NCBI RefSeq assembly: GCF_043290135.1
Contig: NC_134700.1
Coordinates: forward strand, 245,339,039 to 245,403,038
Direction of reading: 5' to 3'
Source of the DNA: Rhipicephalus microplus
Taxonomy: Eukaryota; Arthropoda; Arachnida; Ixodida; Ixodidae
Length of the DNA: 64,000 nucleotides
In this document: one piece after another, positions 8,824-19,777 of the stretch
Layout of the letters: the number at the start of each line of letters is the position of its first letter
Numbering within the stretch: position 1 is the first letter of the stretch
Position numbers and translations under genes: made by a program
The notes under the pieces: generated by a model
The model's input: the letters and a program-made list of their open reading frames with translations, nothing else
The model's database searches: none
Told to the model about the DNA's origin: nothing

Positions 8824-11800
8824 ATGGAACTACTGAAGCCACCGGACCGACTATGCCTGACAGGAAATGTTCAGAAGAACTGGCAGCTTTTTAAACAAAA
8901 GTTCGAATTGTTTCTACAAGCAACAGAGCCAGCTACACGACTGACAGAAGCTGCTAGAACAGCCAGGCTCCTGACTGCTGCTGGGGACGACGCTTTAGAA
9001 GTCTTCAATAACTTTACATTCGCAGAAGGCGAGAACAAGCAAGACTACCAGACTGTGGTAAAGAAATTTGAAGAGTACTGTGCAGAGCAGCAAAACGAAG
9101 TCTACGAAAGATATGTCGTCAGGACAAGGACGCAAGATGAAGCTGAACCAGTGGAACATTTCATAAGAGACCTGCGCAAGCAAGCAAGGTATTGCAACTT
9201 CGGTCCGCTTGCTGACTCGATGATACGCGACCAAATCGTATTTGGCTCCTGGAACACTAAACTGAGGGAAAAGATGCTACGCGAGAAGGACTTGACGCTC
9301 CAGAAGGCCGAACAAATCTGCAAAGCAGCAGAGCTCGCGAACAAGCAAAACGAAGCATGGCAAGGTAACGAAGCAAGAGTGGACGCCACCGAAAAACGTT
9401 ACCTACATCGCACCCAAGGCCGGAAAGCTCCTGTCCAGTGCTGCAAGTGCAATCGAAGACATGAGCCTAGGAAATGTCCCGCCTTTGGCAAAATATGCCG
9501 CGCCTGCGCAGGCCGAAATCATTTTGCGGTTTGTTGCAGAAAGTATGAGGTCGACGAAGTACAAGAGGAAAAGGAAGACTTTGCAATCTTGGACGTCACC
9601 GTGTGCGGAATCCAGAAAACAGATTGGATTGTTAAGGCCCAAGTTGGACAGCAAGAAGTTGCATTCAAAGTAGACACTGGTTCCCAAGCCAATTTATTAC
9701 CACTGTCAGTGTACAAAAGATTCCGAACGAATCCACCCCTCAGGGCAAGTAATTCCGTTTTACGATCCTATAGCGGAAACGCTATCATGCACTACGGAGT
9801 GACAACTCAGGTGATTACGATCAACGAGCGTCGGTGCCTTGCAGATTTCTTCGTTGTGAAGCGGGGCCAGAGTATATTAGGTCTCGAACTGGCTGAATCT
9901 CTAGCACTTGTCTCCAGGGTGGTTGATTTCGTAACCACTGAAGGGATGACTCCAATGACGCAACGGTCTCTCCCAACGACGCAGAAATTCAGCCACCTCT
10001 TCGAAGGCACTGGGTGCGTGAAGCGGCAATATCGTATGGTACTACATGACGATGCGGTTCCAGTGATCCATGCAGCGCGACGCGTTCCTTTGGCCTTACG
10101 GGAACCCCTACAGAAAGAGCTGGTGCGCATGGAACAGGCGAACATCATCTGCAAGGTGGACGAACCAACTGATTGGGTAAGCCCGCTTGTTATTGTAAGA
10201 AAAAAAGACGGTAGCCTCAGGGTATGCATGGATCCAAGAAGCGTAAACGCATGCTTGAAACGCGAACACTACCAGATGCCACAACGCGAAGACATTGAGG
10301 CGGAGCTGTCTGGTGCGAATTTCTTCAGTCGACTAGACGCTAACGCAGGGTTTCACCAAATTCCCCTTGATGAACCTACCTCAAAGATATGCACGTTCGC
10401 CACGCCGTTCGGGCGCTACCGATTTCTTAGACTTCCATTTGGCATTGCATCTGCCCCCAAAGTCTTCCAGAAAACACTGAGCGAGATTTTTGACCATTTA
10501 CCCGGAGTTAGAGTGTACATTGATGACATTCTCGTGTGGGGAGCAACCAAGCAAGAGCATGACAGTCGCCTTCAAGCCGCTCTATGCGCAGCCCAACGCG
10601 CAGGGCTAACATTCAACAGGGCGAAGTGCCAGTTTGGAGTGCAGAAGATAGTTTTCTTGGGCGATGTTATCAGCTCAGCAGGAATTCGTCCAAATGCAGC
10701 TCTTGTAGACTGTTTGAGCAAAATGCCCGTACCAACTAAAAAACTTGCCGTACAACGTATGCTTGGAGTAATAAACTATTTTGGAAAATATGTGCCAACT
10801 CTCGCTGATATAACGAAGCTTCTTCGAAGCCTGATACGGAAGGACACCGTATTTGACTGGACCGAAAAACACGCTCAGGAATGGCACGCAGTCTGCGAAG
10901 CGCTGCGCACTGCCCCGCTCCTCGCTATATTCGACCCCGCGAAAGAGACAAAGATAACGGCAGACGCATCTAAGGATGGCATAGGGGCCGCACTGCTCCA
11001 GCGACACTCCAGTGGCTGGCGTCCTATCGCCTACGCGTCACGAGCCATGACCGACGTTGAAAAGCGTTATTCTCAAATAGAGAAAGAAGCGATGGGTATA
11101 GCATACGGTTGCGAGAAGTTCCACCAGTTTGTGTACGGTAGGAAAATTGTGATCGACACCGATCACAAACCGTTGCTAGCCATTTCGTCCAAAGATATCG
11201 GGAACATGCCCCCAAGACTTCAAAGATTTTTTCTGCGCTTATTAATATACGACTATGTTCTACAGTTTGTTCCAGGCAAAGAATTGGTCCTTGCTGACAT
11301 GCTCTCAAGGGCCACACCGTCAGAGCGTGAAGACACAGTGGATTTTGGCGACATTCAAGTACACGCAGTGGCCGTTTTGTCATCTTTAGTGAGTGAAAGA
11401 ACGAAACAGCTTTTGTCTCGGGAAACATCTAACGACCCGGAGCTACGTGCGGTAGTAGAAAGCTTGTCGTTAAACAAAGACTTCGAAGGAACACTCAAGC
11501 CGTTCGCCTCTGAACTTTCAGTTGTCGACGGAATTCTTCTGAAGGGCTGTAAAGTAGTTATACCAAAGAAACTGCGTCCAGAAACCCTAAGCCGCATTCA
11601 CGAGGGCCATCTTGGTTTAAATAAGTGCAAAGCTAGGGCACGGCGTTTAGTATTTTGGCCTGGTTTGAACTCTGACATTGCTGACGTTGTACGGAATTGT
11701 GCTGTCTGTAAAACCTATGCGTACAAGCAACCGGACGAGCCCCTCTTGCTACGAACCCCTCCTGATCACCCTTGGTACCGAGTGGGCGTAGATCTTTTTT

Positions 11801-12606
11801 GTTATGCTGGAGCCACGTACCTTGCTGTTTTTGATGCCTATTCAAATTTTCCAGAAGTTGAAAAACTCGAGGAGACATCGGCAACTGCGGTTATCGACAA
11901 GCTGGCAGCCATCTTTGCAAGGTATGGAATACCGATGGAAGTCTGCACAGACAACGGCCCCCAGTTCGCAAGTCACCAATTCGCCACGTTCTCCAGACGG
12001 TACGATTTCAAACATATAACTTCGAGCCCAATGTTTCCACGTTCCAACGGGCTAGCAGAAAAGGGTGTCCAAATTATAAAGCGGCTGCTTAAGAAGACTG
12101 GGACCACACATGAAGATTTTTGGCTTGGGTTACTTGGTTACCGCTCTGCTCCCTTGCAGGATGGCCGGTCGCCGGCGGAACTTCTGCAGGGCAGGCCTCT
12201 ACGCACTAGGATCCCCGACTTCAACCTGCAGCCCAAGAGTCCTGTAAAAAAGCGCCAGCAGACGTCGTCTGGACGACCGCTGAGACCACTCCTACCGGGA
12301 GACGTGGTTCGCGTGAAAGGCCAGGCTTGGTCTCAAAAGGCTAAGGTATTGGGAAAAGTAGCCCCGAGGTCCTACAACGTCGCAACAGGAGAGGGGAGAA
12401 CGCTGCGGCGTAACCGCCAACAGCTGCTGGCAACCTCGGAGCCATTTACGTACTCCAGCGACACTGACGTCGGAGATGATGACGCAGAAGAGCCTCCACA
12501 TCAGAGCCCGCCTCGCGTGACTTCGCCGGCACCTAGAAGATCCTCGCGCATTAGGGAGGAACCAAGACGTTTAGCATACGGCCCCAACTTTGCTCAAATA
12601 GTTTAG
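8824..12606 (+). CDS. Gag-Pol polyprotein, intact
   Basis: 1260 codons from ATG 8824; the frame also extends four codons upstream to a GTG at 8812, but a eukaryotic start at ATG is preferred. In order: a Gag region (1-200), Cys/His zinc motifs at about 206-240 (CCKCNRRHEPRKC and CRACAGRNHFAVCC), aspartic protease VDTGSQ at 283-288, RT with SRLDANAGFHQI and the active-site box YIDD at about 565, and RNase H with TADAS at about 714 and TDHKPL. Then comes integrase: an H-x3-H...C-x2-C zinc domain starting at 926 (HEGH to CAVC) and a catalytic D990, D1043, E1079 triad, spacing DD35E. A basic C-terminus follows. The frame has no stop or shift. The product would copy element RNA into DNA in a cytoplasmic particle and integrate it. 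Confidence 0.93.
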   Translation: MELLKPPDRLCLTGNVQKNWQLFKQKFELFLQATEPATRLTEAARTARLLTAAGDDALEVFNNFTFAEGENKQDYQTVVKKFEEYCAEQQNEVYERYVVRTRTQDEAEPVEHFIRDLRKQARYCNFGPLADSMIRDQIVFGSWNTKLREKMLREKDLTLQKAEQICKAAELANKQNEAWQGNEARVDATEKRYLHRTQGRKAPVQCCKCNRRHEPRKCPAFGKICRACAGRNHFAVCCRKYEVDEVQEEKEDFAILDVTVCGIQKTDWIVKAQVGQQEVAFKVDTGSQANLLPLSVYKRFRTNPPLRASNSVLRSYSGNAIMHYGVTTQVITINERRCLADFFVVKRGQSILGLELAESLALVSRVVDFVTTEGMTPMTQRSLPTTQKFSHLFEGTGCVKRQYRMVLHDDAVPVIHAARRVPLALREPLQKELVRMEQANIICKVDEPTDWVSPLVIVRKKDGSLRVCMDPRSVNACLKREHYQMPQREDIEAELSGANFFSRLDANAGFHQIPLDEPTSKICTFATPFGRYRFLRLPFGIASAPKVFQKTLSEIFDHLPGVRVYIDDILVWGATKQEHDSRLQAALCAAQRAGLTFNRAKCQFGVQKIVFLGDVISSAGIRPNAALVDCLSKMPVPTKKLAVQRMLGVINYFGKYVPTLADITKLLRSLIRKDTVFDWTEKHAQEWHAVCEALRTAPLLAIFDPAKETKITADASKDGIGAALLQRHSSGWRPIAYASRAMTDVEKRYSQIEKEAMGIAYGCEKFHQFVYGRKIVIDTDHKPLLAISSKDIGNMPPRLQRFFLRLLIYDYVLQFVPGKELVLADMLSRATPSEREDTVDFGDIQVHAVAVLSSLVSERTKQLLSRETSNDPELRAVVESLSLNKDFEGTLKPFASELSVVDGILLKGCKVVIPKKLRPETLSRIHEGHLGLNKCKARARRLVFWPGLNSDIADVVRNCAVCKTYAYKQPDEPLLLRTPPDHPWYRVGVDLFCYAGATYLAVFDAYSNFPEVEKLEETSATAVIDKLAAIFARYGIPMEVCTDNGPQFASHQFATFSRRYDFKHITSSPMFPRSNGLAEKGVQIIKRLLKKTGTTHEDFWLGLLGYRSAPLQDGRSPAELLQGRPLRTRIPDFNLQPKSPVKKRQQTSSGRPLRPLLPGDVVRVKGQAWSQKAKVLGKVAPRSYNVATGEGRTLRRNRQQLLATSEPFTYSSDTDVGDDDAEEPPHQSPPRVTSPAPRRSSRIREEPRRLAYGPNFAQIV

Positions 12607-12679
12607 CGGCTAGTTCCGGCGGAATACTGTTGAATTTGTATTTTTTCTATCGCATTGCACTTCTTTTTTACGCCTTGTT

Positions 12680-12700
12680 AAAAAAAAAAAGGATGGGAGA
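12680..12700 (+). other. polypurine tract
   Basis: Eleven A residues followed by GGATGGGAGA abut the 3' LTR. An all-purine run directly upstream of an LTR is the plus-strand primer of reverse transcription. Confidence 0.85.
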
Positions 12701-12867
12701 TGTATCGTGCTGGGTCATGCTGACCATGACTCATGATGCGCACTCCGGTGCGCACCGACCGATTATGCCTAATATAAGCGGCGACAATAAACCCGGCAAG
12801 GCATTGCTGCATCCTGCTTCATCGGTGACCGTCTCAGTCTTTGATCAGCCTACCTGGGTCTGATACA
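12701..12867 (+). repeat. 3' LTR
   Basis: This is 167 bp, identical to 8596-8762 except for one base, with the same TGTATC...GATACA ends. It is followed by the CGGTG target duplication. Confidence 0.92.
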
Positions 12868-12872
12868 CGGTG

Positions 12873-14189
12873 TGCAAGGGAAAGAATATGTCAAAATGTG
12901 TTAAGTTTATATGACCGTAAATATATGCACTTATTTCATTCACTCCTGCAAAAGGAATTATGAGGCACAAAAAAAGGAACACTGGCTGAAAAGAAAAAAA
13001 AAGGCACGTACAAGCGCTAAAATTCACTGCTAGGAGGCGCGCAGGTGCCACCGTCGCTTTGTGACGGCGGCGGCTGCTTTGTGACGTCACGATGGCACGT
13101 TTTCAGGCCTTCCAGTCTAGGGGGTGTTGATTTAGCACAAGCGCAAAGCCCTTCTTTCCACACTATCCTCACCAACTAGTCTGATCCTTGTTCGTGCTCT
13201 CGCTTGGAATTTTGCCCGTAAGGTGCTTGTAACTTTCTGTTTAGGCTATCACCATTATTCCCGCACCGTATAGATGTGACTGGTTTTTTTTTTCTTTTTT
13301 GAAAACCACGACTTCATTTTCTCGCAGGGCATATCTACCGCAATTTCTGCAAGCGTCCCTTCTTTCAAAGCTGACGCCTTTATTGAGCGTAGCCCACGAT
13401 TCTGCGCATTTTCTTTTATTTCTTTTTTACGCGACAATCTCTGGCGTGTTCCCGGTGGCCTTTTTCACTTAGCCGCAACAAGCACCACGAGCGCATTCTG
13501 GCGGCGCGAGCAAAGAAAGAATGAGCCCCTTATTTTTCACCGTGCACGCCGAGGGCATTATGTTATCGAAGCGTCGGCGAACATGCACGCCAACGAAAAC
13601 GGCGAAAGGGAGCCGAGCAAAGGTTTGCGAGTCAAGCAGCCACACAAAACCAAGGGACGCTTCTGTTACTGAGCGATAACAACGCATCTATCGCCGTTTT
13701 CAGCTCCTCTTGTCCGCATTCTTTCCGCCGTCAAAGTAAACACGGAAAGAGAATAAAGGCCTCTGCTGCTTCCTTGTTTGCGACCGCGATGATCGCGCGG
13801 CTTATAAATGAGCCTCGCTTTTGTGCACCGAGGATAGCGTTCGCTTTGATCCCGGAACGTCCCGCTACTTTGCGCTTGTTTTGCGATACCTCCGAGCTCT
13901 TCTGGCATGAGCTGAGAAAAGCTGAACTTCCTTACGCAGCTGAACTTTCTTACTTGAGCGAAAGAATCAATGAAAATGTTCGATGGCTCGACAGAGTGAA
14001 TGCTCGAGAAGGCCAAGGTGCAGCAAATGTGTAAAAACTGCGCCAACTGCAGAATCGAAATAGTACAGCTCGTTAACAAGGAAAGCGAGCATTATTTTGT
14101 TTTTCTATGCTTATGGCTGTCGTATATACGGAGAGTGTCAACGCTGCATACGCGTCAGCCCATGTATACTGACAATTCTCTCGAATATT
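12873..14189. other. no gene recognised
   Basis: It contains a CRE-like TGACGTCA (about 13082), a T-rich run at 13284-13300, and a TATAAAT box near 13805 with no convincing frame behind it. The open frames on both strands are short and show no domain I know. Confidence 0.6.
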
Positions 14190-14320
14190 TCCCTTATCTT
14201 TCCTCTATTTCTCATCTTTGTGCGCCCCTTCCGCATTTTCCCAGCGTAGGGTAGCCAAACGGGCAAGTGTCTGGTTAACCTCACTGCCTTCTACCTTGTT
14301 GTTCTGCCTCCTCCCAATGA
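14190..14320 (-). repeat. (GA)n-family interspersed repeat, inverted copy
   Basis: Read on the minus strand it gives AAGGCAGTGAGGTTAACCAG and then GGCTACCCTACGCTGGG, clearly related to 5620-5680. The GA head itself is reduced. Confidence 0.5.
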
Positions 14321-15324
14321 ATGACGATGTTCAATTCTTCAATTTCATGAGGTATAAAGTAAGCGGTACCACAGGTAGTTCTACTGACGATGAGCGCTTG
14401 AATTATTTTGATTGTGCCTTGTTCTTTCAAGCCACTGAAATGGCCGTTGTAAACTTCCAAACAGCTGGTACGATTCGTGTCAGTTTCTCTTTTCTAGCGT
14501 GAAGACCATGTATACTGACTGGGTTTAAACTATACGGCAGAATAGGCGTGTGCATAAGAGAGATAGAAGCACCCCTCCATCCCTTTCCTCCTAATGCGGC
14601 TATATCCCTAATGCAACGTGGTAAGGCAAGGCTCACAGTCTGCCCCATAGCATTTTTTAGCGGTGCCAGACCCATCATTGTTAGCATTGCAGAGCTATGG
14701 CCATGCAGGGTTTGGACGATAGGTGGCTGAAGAGCCCCAATGTTGCATACCGAAAATTGTTTACTTTTTCAAGGACCTAAAGCGGACCCTTGCGAACAGC
14801 ACGTAGTCATTTATGTTTGCGAATTCATTGCGAAGCTTCAACTCTTCCGGACCTGACCGGTTTTGAAGGGGGGGGGGGGGGGGTCAATGCGTCGACATTC
14901 GGCTTCCCTGATGGGAAACCTTTGCACGTTCATGCATGTGACGACATCGTATACGCCCAACGAAGCAGCTGTACCTGTTATGCTTTCGAAACATCGTTTC
15001 TTTTTGTGTTTGTTTAACATTATTACCGAGACTTTCCCGTAGAAAGAACCACACTACGTCTTAGAGAACTGCATGTGCCATTTGAAAATGGCCATATCAT
15101 AACACCCTCGAAAGCTGGCCGAGTTTCCCTTTGCATCCATTGTAGAGATTGTGGCTGCACACCAATGTTTCGCGACACTAAGGTCCTTGCCAGACACAAA
15201 GAAAGGAAAACTATATAGGGAGATAATGGAAGCGGCTGAAATTGCACGCCTTAAAGATCAATGCGTTAGTAGGGCGTCTGTAACCCTCTCTCAAAAAGAG
15301 ATTGATTTATTATCTTTAAGATGA
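14321..15324. other. no gene recognised; contains a long G run
   Basis: No coding signature was found. A G homopolymer of about 16 bases lies at 14868-14883. The rest is mixed-composition sequence up to the LINE insertion site. Confidence 0.6.
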
Positions 15325-15401
15325 ACACGTGTGCGATGAGGCAGAGTGGCGACACGGTGATGGTGACGTTCGCGCGACATTTGTGATATTGTGGTGGACA
15401 C

Positions 15402-15724
15402 ATTCGGCAGCGGTGGTCACGGCTGGAAACAACGAACTTCAAGGATCACTCTGCTTTTGCAGCGCTCGTCGTATATACCAAGCCGAGTACGGCCACCTCG
15501 GCGCACGTGTTGCTCTTGCCTTGGTTTCATCGCCTGTCTCGTGCGTCATTGGTGGAACCTGCGTGGATTTCCTGCACGGTCAACCCGAGTCGATAATCGG
15601 CACTGCGCAGCTGCCTGGCTCATTCTTCCCGGATAAGTTAGACGGCGAAATCGACTTGGCATCATTCGGCAGCGGTGGTCACGGCTGGAAACAACGAACT
15701 TTAAGGATCACTCTGTTTTTGCAG
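15402..15724 (+). repeat. 61-bp direct repeat in the LINE 5' UTR
   Basis: 15402-15462 and 15664-15724 match with two differences, 262 bp apart; both begin ATTCGGCAGCGGTGGTCACG and end TTTTGCAG. A duplicated 5' UTR block is reminiscent of promoter monomers in other LINEs. Both copies also end in a splice-acceptor-like pyrimidine-AG. Confidence 0.8.
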
Positions 15725-15824
15725 GTTAGTGCCGCTAAAGGTTGTAAAGTAGTAGTTTACAATTTCTTCGGTGACCACCGCTGCTGCAAGTGCCCATATA
15801 TTTCTATTGTTTGTGTTTTACACC

Positions 15825-16424
15825 ATGCCTTCTTGTGCTGAGCTTACAAAAAGGATTGATCAGTTAGAAGCCTTGTTCAAGAGTCAGTCGGACGAGGTTG
15901 TCTCTGATCTTGTGAAAAAATGCTCAATAAGACTGTCATCAGAAGTTAACATTGTTGAAATGAAACTGGAAATAGAGGCACTAACCAAAAGTGTCGACAT
16001 GCTTAACTCGTTGGTTGAAGAAGTCCGAGCTCAGAATGTTGGTCTGATTGCAGACAACAAAACACTCAAAATTGAAAATACAGCAATGGCCAAACGTCTG
16101 TCAGAACTTGAACAGTACTTTCGAATAAACAACGTGGAAATCAAGGGCGTAGCCTGCACACAGGGCGAGAACTGCCTTGCGCTCTTGAAGGCTGTTCGCG
16201 ATAAAATAAGCTGTCCAATTTCTGAAGCTGACATTGACGTTGTCCACCGCGTGCCAACAAAGTCTGGATCGGCCAATAAGAATATTATTGCCCGCTTCTC
16301 CTCTAGAACAAAAAAGCAGAACTTCATCACCAAGGCGCGAAAGGCTCGCATAAATTCGAAGGATCTCGGATTCCCAGGCCCTAATCATGTTCCCATTTAC
16401 ATTAATGATCACCTGACCCGCTAA
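15825..16424 (+). CDS. LINE ORF1 protein
   Basis: 199 codons from the ATG at 15825 (context CACCATGCC); the frame runs open further upstream to a GTG at 15771, which is not a likely start. Residues about 1-100 have heptad-like Leu/Val spacing (KRIDQLEALF, LEIEALTKSVDML), a predicted coiled coil for multimerisation. Residues about 100-185 (YFRINNVEIKGV, then IDVVHRVP and IIARFSSR) match the pattern of L1-ORF1-like RNA-binding domains. There is no zinc knuckle. By family knowledge it would coat the element RNA. The frame is intact, unlike ORF2 downstream. Confidence 0.7.
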   Translation: MPSCAELTKRIDQLEALFKSQSDEVVSDLVKKCSIRLSSEVNIVEMKLEIEALTKSVDMLNSLVEEVRAQNVGLIADNKTLKIENTAMAKRLSELEQYFRINNVEIKGVACTQGENCLALLKAVRDKISCPISEADIDVVHRVPTKSGSANKNIIARFSSRTKKQNFITKARKARINSKDLGFPGPNHVPIYINDHLTR

Positions 16425-16675
16425 AACAAAATTCTGTTCGCAAAAGCTCAGTCACTGAAAAGGGACAAAGGCTGGCAGTTTCTTTGGACTGAAAATTGCC
16501 AAATAAAAGCCAGAAAGACGGGTGACAGTCGAGTCTTCCGTACCTCGTCTGAGGGCGATTTATCTATCTTCCGATAAAGACCAACAGGCTGAGTAGCAAA
16601 CTTAGTGCCTGAACGTATTGCGATAATGTCATCTTATTTTTCGACTATGCAACTTCAGTCATTTTTTTAAACCCA

Positions 16676-19448
16676 TGCCTCTGTGCAATTCACTTCAATG
16701 CACGAAGTCTAAAAAAACATTGTGATGAAATCTCCAATTTTCTGGCCTCTTTAGATCACAAGTTTTCACTTCTCTGCATGTCAGAGACTTGGCTATCTCA
16801 CGCATACGACAATTTATACGGATTTCCCTCTTATACTTCCGAATACTGCCACCGTACACAACAAAGCTATGGTGGTGTCGCTGTTTTTGTATCTGCAAAT
16901 CTTCGTTACAAACGGCGGAACGACATAATATTCTCGGTGCCAAATTGTGAAGCTATGTGGATTGAATTGGAGGATGTCAATCAAACAATTATCGGTTGCT
17001 TTTATCGGCCGCCTTCATCGTCTGTATCTGCTTTTTGCAATGAATTGAACATTGTGCTTGGTAAATTGTCTTCAGAAAAGAAAAATGTTCTCATTCTTGG
17101 TGACATTAATATAAATTTGCTAGATGACTGCAGCGCCGCTACTATTGCTTACACTGACTGCCTTCATGGTTTTGGCCTCGAATCTTTGGTTTCCCTTCCA
17201 ACATGATGTACTCCAGGGTCTTTGTCCACATTAATCGACCACATATTTTCTAATCAGAAGTGTCCTCCTGTTTGCAGTGTACTTGAGAATAACATCACGG
17301 ATCATTTCCCTATCTTCTTTAAACTTCCTTGTCAACTACATAAACCTTGTCATAAGTTCGATAAAGCTGTGATCAACAAAGATTACTATATTAGACAGGT
17401 TTCCAAGCTAAAATGGTCTTCCATAAACTCATAATCAGACGTAGATTCAGCATTTAATGAATGTCCAGATATCATAAAACAATATATCTTAAGTTCGACC
17501 AGAATCGTGAGGTGCCGGGGACGTATCCCTGCGTTGCACAATCCCTGGTTAACAAATGGCCTTCTGACTAGCTTACGCAAAAAAGACAACCTTTACCGCA
17601 AAGTTAAAAAGCGTCCTTTCAACATTCTACTCAGAACGCGCTATAAAGTCTACTGCAATCAACTGAATAAGCTACTAAAAGAAGCCAAAAGAATATATTA
17701 CGAATGTCGAATAGCTGAGGCTGGTTCTGATGCAAAGCAACAATGGAAAATAATAAATTTTTTCTTAAATAAATCTAGTCGGGATGAACCCATAAGAAAG
17801 ATTAAGTCATCACGTGGCTTCTATACCAAACCGTTAGATATTGCCAACGCTTTCAATGAATTCTTCTGTGGTCCCACTTCCGACGAAAACAACAATAACC
17901 AAGTATCACCTCAACGTTGCTTACAATCAATGTACTTATTTCCAACAGACTCATACGAGATTATCAATGTCATAAATCATTTAAAGGTTACGGGCGCAGG
18001 TCTAGATGAAATCAGTTCAGCAAATATAAAATTAGTCGCTCATTGCATCGCTAGCCCTTTATCCTGTATCACTAACTTAATCTTCACGAGTGGAATATTT
18101 CCAAGACAGCTAAAAAAAGCTAAAATTATTCCCGTGTTTAAGAAAGGAGACCGGTCTTGCATTTCAAATTATCGTCCTATCGCTATTCTCCCTTTTTTTT
18201 AGAAAAGTCATTGAAAAGTGCATTGAAAAACGCCTTACCACATACCTCTCAAAATTTAATATTCTTTCCTCAAATCAATTCGGCTTCAGGACGGGTTCTT
18301 CCACTGACTACGCTTTACTTTCTTTCACAGATAAAATAAAAAGCGCCATTGATTCTGGTTTCTACGCAGGAGCAGTTTTCATAGATCTATCAAAAGCATT
18401 CGACTCCATCAATCATGTCATCCTCATTTCTAAACTACGGGCAGTAGGGGTCGACGGGCCCGTGTTGAAGCTTTTAAAGAGTTATTTAACAGACAGACAA
18501 CAGGCTTTGTGTGTTGGTTCCTCGCTTTCTAACTTTGAAATAACAAACAAGGGCGTTCCGCAGAGATCGATACTTGGCCCACTACTTTTCTTATTTTACA
18601 TAAATGATTTGCCTAATCACCTATCACAATCAGAAGCTTTCCTTTACGCAGAGAACACGACATTGCTTGCTAGTGATCGATCACTAACTGCTCTTACATC
18701 GAAGTTGAATACTGATGTGAACAATATTTTAGCATGGTGCCGCCTTTCTTCGCTGAAAATAAATACCACCAAGACTTCATTCATGCTTTTTGATACCAGT
18801 CACAGAACACCAGAAATTCTTCCCACTATTATTCTTGATTCTCATGTCATTAGTGCAGCTGATGAATGTTCATTTCTCGGTGTTACTTTAGATTCTAACT
18901 TAAAATTTACGAAACACATCGCCCATTTGAAGCGCAAAATTGCTCCTGGTATTAGAATTTTGTTAAAATCCAGGTACTATTTCAGCAAACCTACACTACT
19001 AACACTGTTTTATTGTTTCATTCACAGTCATCTGAACTACTGCATCACCTCATGGGGTACCACATATGCAACTCACATAGCACCGCTGCAACATTTACAA
19101 AATCAGGCCATCCGTATATTAACGTTCAGCTCATTCAGCTGCTGTGTGTCCGACATTCTTCATAATAACAGAATCCTATCATTAGACAACCTTGGTAAAT
19201 ACGATTTTTCCATAGTGTTATTTAAAATAATGAAGAATCCTCCTCCAGTAAACATATTTCCAGACGCTGTTCTAGTAAACACCAACCGAACAAGATTTGC
19301 AGCTAACAACAATTTATTATTGCCATTAGTCCATACTAATTATGGAAAACACTCTGGTTATTTCACGTCCTTATCAACCTGGAACAGTCCTCCCCTTAAC
19401 GTGAAGCAGTCTTCATCATTAGCTATTTTTAAAAAACACATTATTTAA
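16676..19448 (+). pseudogene. LINE ORF2 (endonuclease and RT), inactivated
   Basis: An apurinic/apyrimidinic endonuclease comes first, with FNARS (about 16697), SETWLS with the catalytic Glu (about 16781), GDININLL (about 17099) and a DH motif near 17236 and 17300. RT follows, with KIIPVFKKGD and NYRPIAIL, AVFIDLSKAFD (about 18378), GVPQRSILGP (about 18551) and the active-site box. That box reads YAEN (about 18645) where active enzymes have YADD or FADD, so both catalytic aspartates are gone. Two in-frame stops (TGA 17204-17206, TAA 17432-17434) and a frame change at the T run 18192-18199 confirm decay. GVPQR also replaces the usual GVPQG. The product is not functional. Confidence 0.85.
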
Positions 19449-19739
19449 TTTTCTGCTTGATACCATAGAATTCTAAGATGTGCAATATTACCTACACCTG
19501 TTCATATTCATGCACTCTTAATGGTGCCACAGCCACTCATCTTTTTTTTTGCTTTTTTTGTTCCTCTGTTCGTTTCGTCAATAATATTTGGGTTTTTCTT
19601 TTATTTTTTATATGTTCTTTGCAGTGTTTTGTTGTACTTATGATTGCTAAAATTTGTTTTTAGTCTGTATTTCATTTATTTGTATAACTTATTCCACGTT
19701 GCTGCATTTTACTTGTGCATATTTATCACATTTTCTGAC

Positions 19740-19777
19740 AGGAGGTCCCCCTTCAGCCAAGCGCTCTGGGACCTCCT
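19740..19777 (+). other. 3' UTR hairpin of the LINE
   Basis: AGGAGGTCCC at 19740-19749 pairs perfectly with GGGACCTCCT at 19768-19777 around an 18-base loop, about 60 bp before the A-rich 3' end. Several LINE clades carry a 3' stem-loop recognised by their own RT; that role here is inference. Confidence 0.8.

Larger units (their letters stand above)
8591..12872 (+). mobile_element. complete Ty3/gypsy retrotransposon, Mag-like
   Basis: A 5-bp target duplication CGGTG (8591-8595 and 12868-12872) encloses 167-bp LTRs at 8596-8762 and 12701-12867. The LTRs differ at a single base (CAGTTTTTG versus CAGTCTTTG), which marks a recent insertion. The interior holds one uninterrupted Gag-Pol frame and no envelope. 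Very short LTRs, a single fused frame and no env are what I know of the Mag lineage; assignment to Mag is inference. All parts needed for autonomous transposition appear present. Confidence 0.93.

Noticed and set aside
13790..14034. Gene behind the TATAAAT at 13805
   Set aside because: The downstream 86-codon frame has no domain or conserved look, and no terminator or splice site supports it.
15329..15841. 170-codon plus-strand frame
   Set aside because: It lies in the LINE 5' UTR, includes the duplicated 61-bp blocks and has no domain; ORF1 starts at 15825 in another frame.
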